From: Taxawa tesnikishii (nom. ined.) | Lineage: Eukaryota > Ascomycota > Dothideomycetes > Dothideales | Direction: 5' to 3' | Length of the DNA: 64,000 bases | Assembly: GCA_030247885.1 (NCBI GenBank) | Contig: JAPDRO010000007.1 | Location: forward strand, 689,501-753,500 | Shown: positions 47,059 through 57,449 of the stretch, piece by piece | Layout of the letters: each line of letters begins with the position of its first letter | Numbering within the stretch: the first letter of the stretch is position 1 | Program-made: the position numbers and the translations under genes | Notes under the pieces: model-generated | The model's input: only the letters and a program-made list of their open reading frames with translations | Databases searched by the model: none | What the model was told of the DNA's origin: nothing

Positions 47059-48584
47059 ATGATGAAAAACGCGGTCGTCCTCTCACTTCTCCTGTCATCG
47101 GCTTCAGCCTTCCCATGGGTCGCCATGATGCCCGGTGTAGACAACTCTCTTCTGGGATCTAAGGCCCCGAAGAAGCGGCAACAGGCAGGTGGCAATCAAC
47201 CTGGTGGAGCTGCCACTTGCCCATTCAATTCCAATCACCAGCCTGCCGCGCCATTCAACTCCAAGTACGCGACCCACAAGTACCACCAGGGACTCTGATC
47301 GTGAGCTGACCCCTGCCAGGTACCCATACAATTCTGCCCAGAACGGTTTGCCAGGCAAGGGCATCGGCGGTTATCAGGTTCCCGCACCAGGTGATACCGC
47401 GCATCAATTCGTAGCTCCCGGTCCTAATGACATCCGTGGTCCCTGCCCGGGACTAAACACCGCTGCGAACCACAACGTAAGTATCTCAAGCCCATGCTGG
47501 TCTGTCCTTCCTCTGACCGCATCTAGTTCCTTGCTCATGATGGTATCACCACTTTCAACGAGCTCGTGGATGCGCAGCAGAACTTGTACAACGTCGGCTA
47601 TGACCTCGCGGTGCTGCTCGCGCTGCTCGGGCTCACCCTCACGGACGGTGACCTTGTCACTGGTATGCCCGGTTAACCTCCCGTTTTTCAGACCAGTCTA
47701 ACGCGTTGTAGAAAAACTGTCCATTGGTTGTGATGCCACAACCAGGACTTCTTTCAACCCTGCACTGACGGGCAGCGAGCCGGGTCTTGTAAGTATATCC
47801 GTCCAGCCGACTCTATCATATGCTAATTCCCGACAGGATGGACACAACAAGTTCGAGGCGGACACCTCGCTCACCCGTAATGACTATTTCCTGGGTAACG
47901 GCGACAACTTCTCATTCAATGGCACTCTCTTCAAAATGATGGTTGACTCGACCGGCGGCACCTTCGGCAGAGACCAAATGGCGAAGTACCGCTACGAGCG
48001 CTACCAACAGTCTCTGCAAGACAACCCTGACTTCTACTTGTAAGTTTCAACCCTCACCGGTTCCTCGCCCTCTATTAACCTCTTTTAGTGGTCCGCTCTC
48101 CCTCCTCCTCTTCGGCGCCTCCTCTTTCCTCTACGAGCTTATGCCCTCCGGCACAAACAACTACGCCCCTGATCTTGCCACCATTTCTTCCTTTTTCGGC
48201 GCCTCAAAGAACAGCGACGGCACCTGGTCTTTCAACAACGCGGAAAAGATTCCAGACAACTGGACCAACCGCATTAAGCCTTACACCAACAACGATGTTA
48301 CGCTTGAGATCCTGGCCCAGTATCTGGAACACCCCGTTCTCTTCGGTGGCAATACGGCCAACGGCTCCTTCGATGCAATAAACTTCGGGGCAATCAAGAA
48401 CGGCAAGATCAGTTCGAGTATCAGCCCGGCGAACACGGCTTGCTTGCTGTATCAGCTCGTGACGCAGAGCGTGCCAAGTTATCTGAACGGTGTTACCACA
48501 CCGACGGTCGATGCGCTCACATTCGTGCTGACGAAAATTAAGCCAACCTTGCAGAACCTGGGATGTCCGATCCCTCTGACTTAG
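47059..48584 (+). CDS. Secreted heme-thiolate peroxidase (chloroperoxidase/unspecific peroxygenase family)
   Basis: 424 residues in six exons (introns 47265-47319, 47477-47526, 47663-47711, 47789-47836, 48040-48088; all 48-55 bp and in clean frame). The signal peptide is MKNAVVLSLLLSSASAFP. A propeptide-like KKRQQ follows, then the domain. The proximal heme Cys lies in GPCPGLNTAANH (PCP motif, about residue 110). The distal region reads KFEADTSLTRNDYF, where the usual E-H-D appears as E-A-D; the catalytic Glu is kept. DQMAKYRYERYQQSL and an FGASSFLYELMPSG segment also fit the family. These enzymes use H2O2 to oxygenate or halogenate organic compounds outside the cell. The start could be either of two adjacent ATGs. 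Confidence 0.92.
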
Positions 48585-49375
48585 AAAGGCAGATATGGTT
48601 GGGTTGACCGCTGCTAATGTTCGACGGATGCTTTACGATCGTTTGTGCTTATGTGTTTCGCATCATGTGACCGGGGAAGGACGCACCGCGGGCTGTGTTG
48701 TATGAAGGAGGAAGTCTAGTCGTTAGGCCGGCAACAATTTAGCATATGAAGCGAGATTTTACTCAACAGACTATTCCCTCGACCAAGCAGTGAAGTCCCA
48801 TGCATCAACCTACCTAGCTGTGATCGATTGTATTTGCGTCCTCAACAGAACCAGACTGATTGTTTCTTTCTACGTATCACGTGTAGTAGCGTTGACATGG
48901 ATATACCCGCGCAGCTATTGCGGCATCTAGCGCCAAGCTTTGAGGCCGAAACCTTCTCCGCGGCATATGCAGATCTGGAAACGTGCATCCAATGCCACCG
49001 ACGACATTCCCACGTTGGCATTGCTTCTGTTGTCTGACCGTTTGCTGCCTGTCATCTTCTTCGCTAGCAGAACGTCTGACGCACTGGACAGGAATGGATG
49101 CCAGACGTTGAACGCATCAGGGTCTACCTAACCGCCCAGATCCGCCCGTCACGTTGACGGTATCTGCAAGCACGGGAGTTCGACAGATGATGGAATACAG
49201 CCGCGAGTCCCTGGTTGATGACCGCCGTCACGCATCGCAGAGCAATCATGACAGCTAGACATGGTGCAATGTCTACCGACACTTCTGTACTTTAGTACCA
49301 GACATGCGTTTGCCATCTTTATAGAAGCATCTTCCGACCACTTTAACCACGTTTGATCCTGCAATCTCATCCGCC
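48585..49375. other. Intergenic
   Basis: Peroxygenase 3' region and FNT transporter promoter. No gene, repeat or RNA recognised. Confidence 0.5.
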
Positions 49376-50382
49376 ATGGACAAAGTAAACGGTCATCCGC
49401 CTCAAGAACTCGCTCGTCTCGTGTCCCGTGCGGGCGTCGCAAAGGCCCGTCTGGTGAGCCCATCGGTACCCGATTCGTAGAGAGAAGCGGCACCTAACGA
49501 TTTAAGGGCTATCCTGAATACGTGATCAAGTCCTTCATGGGCGGCGTCTTCATCTCCCTCGGTGCTCTTACAGATCTCGTCATCGTCTCTGGATGCCCTG
49601 GTCTCCGCGAGTCCAACCCGGCTCTCGCAACTATGATCGCCGGCTTTACTTTCCCGCTCGGCTTCGTACTTATTATCCTTACGAACATGGAGCTGGCAAC
49701 GAGCAACATGTTTGTCATGCCGTTTACCTGGTTCCAGAGGAAGACGACCCTATGGGACTTGGTGAAGAATTGGGTTATCAGTTACTTGGGCAACTTGGCC
49801 GGCTGTCTTTTTGTGGCAGGCTTCTTGGCGTGGTGGAGCGATACACTAAGTTCCGATGTGCAATCATCATACGCGGTCACCCAAGCGCAAGGAAGAGTCA
49901 ACGTCCAATGGAGCGTCAATTTCTTGCGAGGAGTCGGCTGCAACTGGTTCGTGGCACTGGCTTTCTTCCTCTCCCTCGGCAGCGTCGAGTTCGTCAGCAA
50001 GATCTACTGCATATGGATCCCCGTCTGGGCCTTCGTGATTCTCGGTTATCAGCATTCGATTGCAAACTTCTTCCAGGTCCCCATTGGCATGTTCTATGGG
50101 ACGAATTTTGGTGTTGGCAAGTTCATCTACCAGAGTATTATACCGGTCACACTTGGGAACATTGTCGGCGGCGTGGTGTTTGGTGGCATGGTGTTTTGGT
50201 ATCTGTACGGTAGAAACGATGGCCTAGACACCGAAACAGGACAGCCACTCAATGCTGAGAGGCGAAATCTGGACGGTATCAACAAGATGAAAGCAGATCC
50301 CACTGTCGGTGGAGGCAATCCAGGCAATGGAAGCGTCTACAGGGGACCGTATGATCGGAACAACATGGTGGACGCCGTGTGA
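49376..50382 (+). CDS. nitA: Formate/nitrite (FNT) family transporter, NitA-like
   Basis: 317-residue pentameric-channel-family protein with six membrane helices. Exon 1 (49376-49453) encodes MDKVNGHPPQELARLVSRAG. A 53-bp intron (49454-49506) with a TAAG acceptor precedes exon 2, which opens GYPEYVIKSFMGGVFISLGA. Family blocks are GFVLIILTNMELATSNMFVM, a WVISYLGNLAG segment, RGVGCNWFVALAFFLSL and GYQHSIANFFQVPIG with the conserved central His. The end is a hydrophilic tail (RNNMVDAV). Fungal members such as NitA import nitrite; formate is the alternative. There is no nitrate-assimilation gene beside it in this window. Confidence 0.92.
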
Positions 50383-51416
50383 GGCTGCTGTCGGAGGGAC
50401 AGAGGCTTGATACACAAGAGCATATCTCAAGTATATGCTACAGATAGATGGACTGCCATACGACAAAGAGTAGTAGTGGTACGGGCTCGAACAGCTTTTT
50501 GCTTTCACCCTGTTGGACCCACGAACTTTGACGGGCCTCACATTCCTGTCCTCTCCGATGTTCTCGACAGATGTAGTACAACGGTTAATGAGGCACGACT
50601 GTAACGTAACGTAGACGCTCTGACAATGCACCCTTGTCCCGAGATAGAAGGTGCGCGCCTCTACCGTGTCACTGCCTGCGCAGCCGCGGAAGAGGACGCG
50701 GAAATGGATTTTGACAGTGGTTGGGTGGTTTTCATGGCCAGGTAAGCCGGCGGCCGCGGGTGATTGTCAGCTTTCCATCAAAACCTGCTGAGAACGCATG
50801 TGGGCGGTCGACTGGGATCACGAGGTGGAGGTAGTGCTCGCTTCAGACGTCGATGCAAGGGAGAGGATCTAGTCAAGAGAGGAAGCGTGTTTTTGTAGGG
50901 AGCAACCGCATTGGCTGGGGTGAAAAGGGCCAGCAAGGATTAGTTTAACATGTACCAGAATGTCCTAAAAAGCAGCGGCAATCAACTCAGTCGGTCTTCC
51001 ATCACCATCGAGCAAATCACGCCTTCAGAACGTTCACGACATGCCCCTACGGCACACCAGTAACGCAGTTAGAACGCCTGTCTCACTACTGGTATGGATC
51101 GTCGCCGATCACTACTGGACCATCACCGGATCGGTCAGTACACAGCGGTATCCAACTCCAGTATCGTCAACGATAGCCTGGTTACCAGATGCGCTGTTTG
51201 ATGCAGCCGCTTGCTGGACCTGGGCGGCCGACAAGGCATTGAATTGAGTTTATTACAGAACTGAAGTCCTCATATTACTGTCCCATAAACACGTGTAAAA
51301 CGTACAGACACCAAACTCCCATCATCATCACTTTTTCTCGTCGCCATTTCTCAAATTACCCAAATACAACGCGCGTACTCGTCCTATTTCCCATCTCTGA
51401 ATCATATCACACACCC
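50383..51416. other. Intergenic between convergent genes
   Basis: 3' regions of the FNT gene (+) and the GPI-protein gene (-). No supported open frame or repeat. Confidence 0.5.
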
Positions 51417-52478
51417 CTAAAGAGCAAAGGCAGCAAGAGCGAACACTGCTGCAGCACCAGCAGTGCCGACTCTGGCAGCAGCGTTAGCAGTCTGCTGAAC
51501 AGGGCTCTGCGTCGGCGTGCCAGCAGTAACAGTTCCGTTGCCACCGTGAGGCGCCGGGACTGGCACAACGCCACCAGAAGGAGCAGCACCGCCGTAGCTA
51601 CTTGTGGGGCTCGCAACAACTGGGCCTACAGGAACGGTGCTGGTAAGCGTGCATGGGCAATCAGTCTTCCGGCTAAGTTAGCATGATGTTTGTGAAGCGG
51701 TTAGGAATGGTATACTAACAATGGTCAGGGTGGTAGCGGAGGAGACGGTATACGTCCTCGAGTTGATGGTGACGGTGGTAGGACCCGGGCAGTAGGTCGT
51801 AAGCGAAGTGACGACTTCGGTCGTGGTGGTGTAGCCCGAGCCTGGCACGGAAGTGGTGGCGGGACTGCCAGGGTAGCTGGAAACACTGGTGCCGTTGAAG
51901 GGGTTCAAGCCCAGGCAGCCCGCGTACTGGCTTGCACAGAAAGCGTGGTTGGCCTCTGGCGCAGTTGAACATGCAGTCCAGGTGTTGAAGCAGGTGCTCT
52001 GGCAGCCATGGTAGACAGATGCGCAGTATGCAAGATTGGCTCCAGGTGCGGTAACACAGGCGTTGTTCTGGGATTCGCAGTCGGTCGCGGTGGCGGTGGC
52101 GGAGGCGCTGGAAGTGATAGTGGTGGAGCCTGGTGTGCTGGTAGAGGTTGAGATGGTAGTAGTGGTGTTTCCATTAGAAGCGAAAGGGTTGTAGCCCAGA
52201 CAGCCGGCGTAGACGCTGGCGCAGTACGCGTTGTTGGCATTAGGCTGCGACTTGCAAGTGGCGAAGACTTGGTCGCAGTTGCTCTTGCACGCGGAGTTCT
52301 GAGACGCGCAGTATGAAAGGTTGGCCTCAGGTGCGGTCACACAGGCACTGTTCTGAGACACACAGTCGGTGGCGCTGGCCGCGGGAGCAGACGAAGTCGA
52401 AGTCGAGCTTTGGTAGGGCGTGAGCGCCGCTGCGACGCAGGCAAAGCTCAAGAGAGCCGAAGTAACAGTGAACTGCAT
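51417..52478 (-). CDS. GPI-anchored cell-surface protein with duplicated Cys-rich module
   Basis: 335 residues in two exons (intron 51666-51719, AAG acceptor, join LTITDCPCTLTSTVPV). Signal peptide MQFTVTSALLSFACVAAA. Two tandem Cys-rich modules of about 65 residues (DCVSQNSACVTAPEANLSYC and DCESQNNACVTAPGANLAYC) each end in YAGCLGxNPF and are separated by a Thr/Ser-rich, likely O-glycosylated spacer. The Thr-rich stalk ends with TNAAARVGTAG-like small residues (AARVGTAGAAAVFALAAFAL), typical of a GPI attachment signal. No named domain recognised; it is not a CFEM by spacing. Likely a wall or plasma-membrane surface protein. Confidence 0.85.
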
Positions 52479-53698
52479 GATGTACGGAAAGTGTGATGCA
52501 AGCTTATCAACGAAAGCGAACGTGGGAGAACTAGAGAAAAGCGTTGGTAGTGGTAGTGAGCGATTGATGTATGAAATGCAAAGATGAAACTACGAAGGGA
52601 GAGGAATGTAGGCAACTTATATCGCTCCGCATGTCCTGCATTGCATTGAACTCAGATCCTATGGGCCGTCAATGTGGTCAAGGCTCTCCGCTTAGCCACG
52701 TCCTCGTTGCATGAAAGAGAGCAGGCAGCCCCTGCTGTGTACGAGGGCGTACAGAGTCCACTGACGAGGGTGACATTGGTTGCAGAGTCAATGCTGGTAA
52801 TTACTCAGACTACACTATGTTCTTTTGCTCAAGCCATTCCTCAAAAGAGTCACCAGTCTGCAGACTCCATTGGTGGCGGCGCTGAAACACTGAGGCGGGT
52901 GGCATACGAGGGCTGAAACCCCACAGTAAGCAAGGAAGTAAACGCGGTACAACACTGTCAATGAAGAGGGGAAAGAGGAGATCGCTCTTTGTTTGGAAGT
53001 AAATTCAACCCCTGTGCGCCCTTGCATGCGGTTGACCGCTTGAGGCTTGGCTGTGTAAGCATGTAAGACGCGCCCGGCCCCGCTCAGGTCAGAAGAATAC
53101 GAGAACAGGCCTGCGCACCGTCGGCACTGCCTGCTCAAGCGTTCTTATGAGACTTGTTTAAGACCTTGATTGATCCGGGTATTTGAGGAAGCAACTGCTG
53201 AGCCTGGGACGTGTTGTTCTTGGCGGCGTTTGCAGGTCGCGGTTGATAGCTGTGGTTGACGCGAAAGCCACTCCTGTCGGCATGCAGGAAGGATCGACGT
53301 CTGCTTTCTCTGCCCTCTCTCGTACTCAGCGCGATCCCGTCAATGTCATCGTAATTGCGCTTTTCGAGGTGTTCGTTGTGTAAGGGCCGTGCCTCGTCAG
53401 AGATCGGAAGAGCGATAGTCGTCGAGACTCTCGAACATTGCCTTGAACAACGCGTAGCGTTTAATGCGCGAACAATGCAGCGGCAGACGAGAGGACAGAA
53501 GATGAGTCTGGATATAGTAGTTGTAGCGGTGTTGTATCCTTCGCTGCTGATGACTCTCAAATGCTGACTAAGTAAATCCGCGGTTGTTGCCGTGATCTAA
53601 GAGAACATCATCAACCGGAGCTTCACAGCAAAGCGCCTTGAGCCCAGCTACTCTATATCCCTCTATTCCACATCCAATCGCCCCGATAAACACTCGCC
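52479..53698. other. Divergent promoter region
   Basis: 1.2 kb between the GPI-protein gene (-) and the acyl carrier protein gene (+). A 141-codon minus-strand frame (53135-53560) has no domain, lies across the ACP promoter, and is not called. Confidence 0.5.
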
Positions 53699-54380
53699 AT
53701 GTTCCGCACCGTCCTCCTCAGATCGGCTAGATGCCTTGCTCAAGCTACCCCAAGAGCTCAGGCCCCAATTGCGCGCAGAGTCGTCGCCAACCCATTCATC
53801 ACATCTAGGACCGTCGCCCCTTCAACTTTTGCTGCCGTCAGGTGCTACTCCGCACATGCCGGTCTCGGAAAGGAGGAGGTTCAGGGTAGGATTCTGGACT
53901 TGTTGAAGAACTTTGACAAGGTGAGGCGGGTTGCTGTGCATTGAAACGGAACGATACTGATTCGAGTCCACAGGTCAACGACGAGTCTAAGGTACACCTT
54001 CAATATTGGATCAGCAACATGGATGCGATTCTGATACGTCTTTAGCTCTCTCCCACATCGCACTTCACGAACGACCTCGGTCTGGACAGCTTGGATACCG
54101 TTGAGGTGGTCATGGCGATTGAGGAGGTGGGTATCACAGGCAAGACATAATACGCGGTCGGTGGCTGATCGTTTGGCAGGAGTTCAGCATTGAGATCCCC
54201 GACAAGGAGGCCGACGCTATCCACAGTGGTATGATGGGCATGATACGATCCGATGAAGGATGTTGGAATCTAATTCTGCTACAGTAAACCAAGCGGTAGA
54301 CTATATCCTTGCCCAGCCAGATGGTAGGTCAAATCGCCCGGGATTTAGGTTCAATGGCTAACACTTCTGTAGCACACTAG
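53699..54380 (+). CDS. ACP1: Mitochondrial acyl carrier protein
   Basis: 138 residues in six exons, including an 18-bp microexon (53974-53991) and an 8-bp final exon (54373-54380). The N-terminus (MFRTVLLRSARCLAQATPRAQ) is Arg/Ala/Ser-rich without acids, a mitochondrial presequence running to about RCYSAHAGL. The ACP domain contains NDLGLDSLDTVEVVMAIEEEF, with the Ser that carries 4'-phosphopantetheine. It then reads SIEIPDKEADAI and VNQAVDYILAQPDAH. Introns are 53921-53973, 53992-54045, 54127-54179, 54229-54284 and 54324-54372. Roles are mitochondrial fatty acid/lipoate synthesis, Fe-S cluster assembly with LYR proteins, and complex I. Total coding length is exactly 139 codons. Confidence 0.95.
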
Positions 54381-54921
54381 ATTGTTGCATATCTGGAGGT
54401 GATGCAGATGCGGAGGAGAGAGCGCGGCCGCGTATGTTAGAGGACCATGGCAGCCGAGTTTATGGGCTGGACTTCATCATTCATGGGCGCCATGCATGTA
54501 AAGACACTTTAGCAATTGGTCCATGGACCGTGTGTACTACCAACATATGACAAGCTTTCTTCACACAGTAGTCGTTGCACGTGTCTTGTGGTTCTACTTG
54601 AGCGACCTCGAACAATATAGGGGTTCTTCTTTCGGCAAAGATCGGCGCTTTTGAGAGCAACGCTTGTGCATTCTCAGGCATACAGCTTTACTCGCAACTT
54701 ATCTTGTTGCAACACATTCCCGATCCATTGTTCTACGACTCTACGTTCGGATCAGTTCTATTGAAACACATTGCGCGAAATCTGGATCACTTGGCTAATC
54801 TACCACAACTCTCACACGCAAAGCTGCCGTGTGCGACCATACAGCATCCCACGTTAACAGTCAACAACCCACTTCTGTCCTCCTATCTTGTCGCAACATT
54901 CAATAGATATCTCAACACACC
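54381..54921. other. Intergenic, VPS74 promoter
   Basis: 540 bp between two plus-strand genes. No other feature seen. Confidence 0.55.
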
Positions 54922-56241
54922 ATGGCCTCCACTTCTGGCCTTACGAGGAGGAGGGGAGGCGGCGGAGGCACGGTCCCAGACAATGAAGACGAGACCGCCA
55001 GAGTCAGCTCCCCTGCGCCAAAAAGACCTGAGAGCAGAGGGGCGCCCGAGACATCCTATGAGAGCTCATCAAACGGACACAAGATCGCGTACGACCCGCG
55101 GGACATGGCAGAGAGTGCGGAGCGCAGCAAACAACCTAAGTTGACGCTCATGGAAGAGGTGCTGCTTATGGGGTTGAAAGACAAGCAGGTGCGTTGGCGT
55201 TTGCGCCCGTGGAGTGGTCAAAACGGACTTGTGATATTGGACATGGCTAACCAGGAGTGTCGTGCGCGCAACAGGGATACCTGTCCTTTTGGAACGATAA
55301 CATCTCCTACGCTCTACGCGGCTGCATAGTCATTGAGCTGGCTTTCCGCGGCCGGATAAGCATGCAGAAGGACTCTAACCGACGACGATATCCACTCGCA
55401 GACAGACTGATCGAGGTTATAGACGACTCGTTGACGGGCGAGGTGTTGCTGGATGAAGCACTCAAGATGATGAAGAGCAGTGAGAAGATGAGTGTCAGCT
55501 CGTGGATTGATCTGATGAGCGGTATGCAAACAACTTTACATCTGCAGCAAAGGCAGCAGAGGAGCAAGAAGAAACTGACGGCGGAATACCACGACAGGCG
55601 AGACATGGAACCTTATGAAGATTGGCTACCAGCTAAAACAAGTCCGAGAGAGGCTCGCAAAGGGTCTGGTGGACAAGGGCATCCTGCGCACTGAGAAGCG
55701 CAACTTCCTGCTTTTCGACATGGCAACGCATCCTGTAGCAGACGGCGGCGCCAAGGATGAGATTCGTAGACGCGTCCGCAATGTCCTGACGCAGCGTACC
55801 GTTGTCCTCCCTGCCAGCCAGTTCCTGCCTGAGGAGATGGAATTCAGGTATCTGAGGACTATCAGCATGGTCTGCGCGGCCTACGCGGCGAACGTGCTCG
55901 AGAATGCGCTCACGACATTGGGTCATGAGGCGAGAGAGGGCGTTTGCCCAGGTGTGTTGGTCTGGTCACAAAAACATTTTAGGCGCTGACTTTGGTTAGG
56001 TTGATGAACTGCTCGCAGAGTACTCTCAATGGCCGTTCGGAAGGAGAACGGGAGGCCAAGCCGCCATTGGAGCAAATCTGGGACAAGTTATTGCGGATGA
56101 AGTCAACAACGCGAAAGACAAGGAGCTCCAACTTGAGGTGAGCCGAAACTCGAAGGCCGAACTCGGGCACGCATACTGACAGGGTTTTAGGTTGTGGCGG
56201 CCTGTCTGAGCGTCTTCACCAGGCTCGACTCGTTGCTGTAG
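54922..56241 (+). CDS. VPS74: VPS74 / GOLPH3 Golgi PI4P-binding adaptor
   Basis: Peripheral Golgi protein that binds PI4P and retains glycosyltransferases. About 352 residues in five exons (introns 55189-55274, 55522-55597, 55952-55999, 56138-56190). The N-terminus ([16 protein letters not shown]) is basic and disordered. The GPP34 fold follows: [91 protein letters not shown] and [15 protein letters not shown]; it ends FTRLDSLL. At 55932-55940, the end of exon 3, the frame is two bases short. One more AG unit in the GAGAGAG run would give HEARERAFAQ followed by VDELLAE, as in the family. Two neighbours handle glycosylation and traffic as well (ALG9, TBC), but they are far away. Confidence 0.94.
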
Positions 56242-57449
56242 ATTGGATGAGAAAAACTATGGCGTGAAGCTGGACAAAGACGGATTCTGACAATCGCCCA
56301 AGGCGTACATCACGAGGTACGGCAACGATCTGATACGACGGATAGAAAGTATGTGTCCTGATGGGTCACGACCGCGATGCATGACTCTAGGCGTTCAAGC
56401 GGCGCTGGTACAAGTCACGTGACGGTGCAGTGCTGAAGTGCGGCTGGGGAGGAGGACGACGACGGCGTTGTGTTTCTGCTCCAGTAGCATTTGATAGCGT
56501 TCTGCAAAAGTCCCTAAGACGATGCCTTGATTGCCTGCCCTCCGTTGTTGTGATGGCCAGCAGCGTGCATTGAGGCGTCGGTCAAATGGTGCAGGCCGAT
56601 TAGCAGCCACATCAGGGGACGCCCATGTCTTTCGCCACATTGTGACATTCTGCAGAGAAGCTGATCTACGAGCAATTTGTACCGCTAGGGAATGCATAGA
56701 GGGTACTCTGTTCTGAGCAGCTGAGCGATAGAGAGGAGGGGGCGGAGTTGCTTCGGGAAGCCTGACCTGATCTGAGCTGGTGGTGTCTATAATGATAGTA
56801 AGCTGCTATTGCAAGGCGAAGTCGTTCAGAGTGAGGGACCAGCCTGCTTCGTTGTCGTGTGATCTAACCTGTTCTAGAGGTACGCTCCAGCAAAGAGGGC
56901 AATATAGCAAGGCCTGCATGAGAGCTTGCAATAGCATACAGAAGTCGGGTTGTCGTTGTGGCTTTGCAGCAGCAATCATGCTGGAAACGTGTCGGCTTGA
57001 GAGCGTGAGATAGTATCATTGTTTACGGGTCCGCCGACTGACCGGAGCGTGCCTTTACGCGAACGATCCATTGAAGGCTTGGCAGAAGTTGCGACTTGTT
57101 CCGCTGGCTGCGTGCTGTTTAGTGACGCACTCATCTGGTTGGCATGTGGTCCAGGTAACTAAAGGTATGTTGCTAATCTCTTTGCCGCTACCTAAACCGT
57201 CCCATACCATGCATCTCTTCCTGTCCCTATCCTCTTTGGCGTACCTGCCGACCTCTGTACAGCTGTCGAGCGTTGACGGCTGACCTCGGCCTCATGGCTG
57301 CTCTACCTACGCGCACCCGTCAATACAGACGAGACGCGCCTTATTTGCTACCCCGTCGCTGACTGCCACAGATATCTATCGATTGGCAGACCTACCCTCC
57401 CATTTTTGCGCGTCAGCCAGTCCATGCCAGGAACTACAGCCACCGGATA
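56242..57449. other. Intergenic
   Basis: 1.2 kb between VPS74 and SNF5. Short overlapping frames only; no repeat or RNA gene recognised. Confidence 0.5.

Noticed and set aside
50480-50580. Minus-strand GTTCGAGCCC as a tRNA B-box
   Set aside because: Upstream sequence lacks an A-box and no cloverleaf can be drawn.
1-52000. Nitrogen-metabolism gene cluster (arginase, ammonium and nitrite transporters)
   Set aside because: The genes lie 20-28 kb apart with many unrelated housekeeping genes between them, so this is not a cluster.
53135-53560. 141-codon minus-strand frame upstream of the acyl carrier protein
   Set aside because: No recognised domain and it covers the promoter of a conserved gene; codon use is not convincing.
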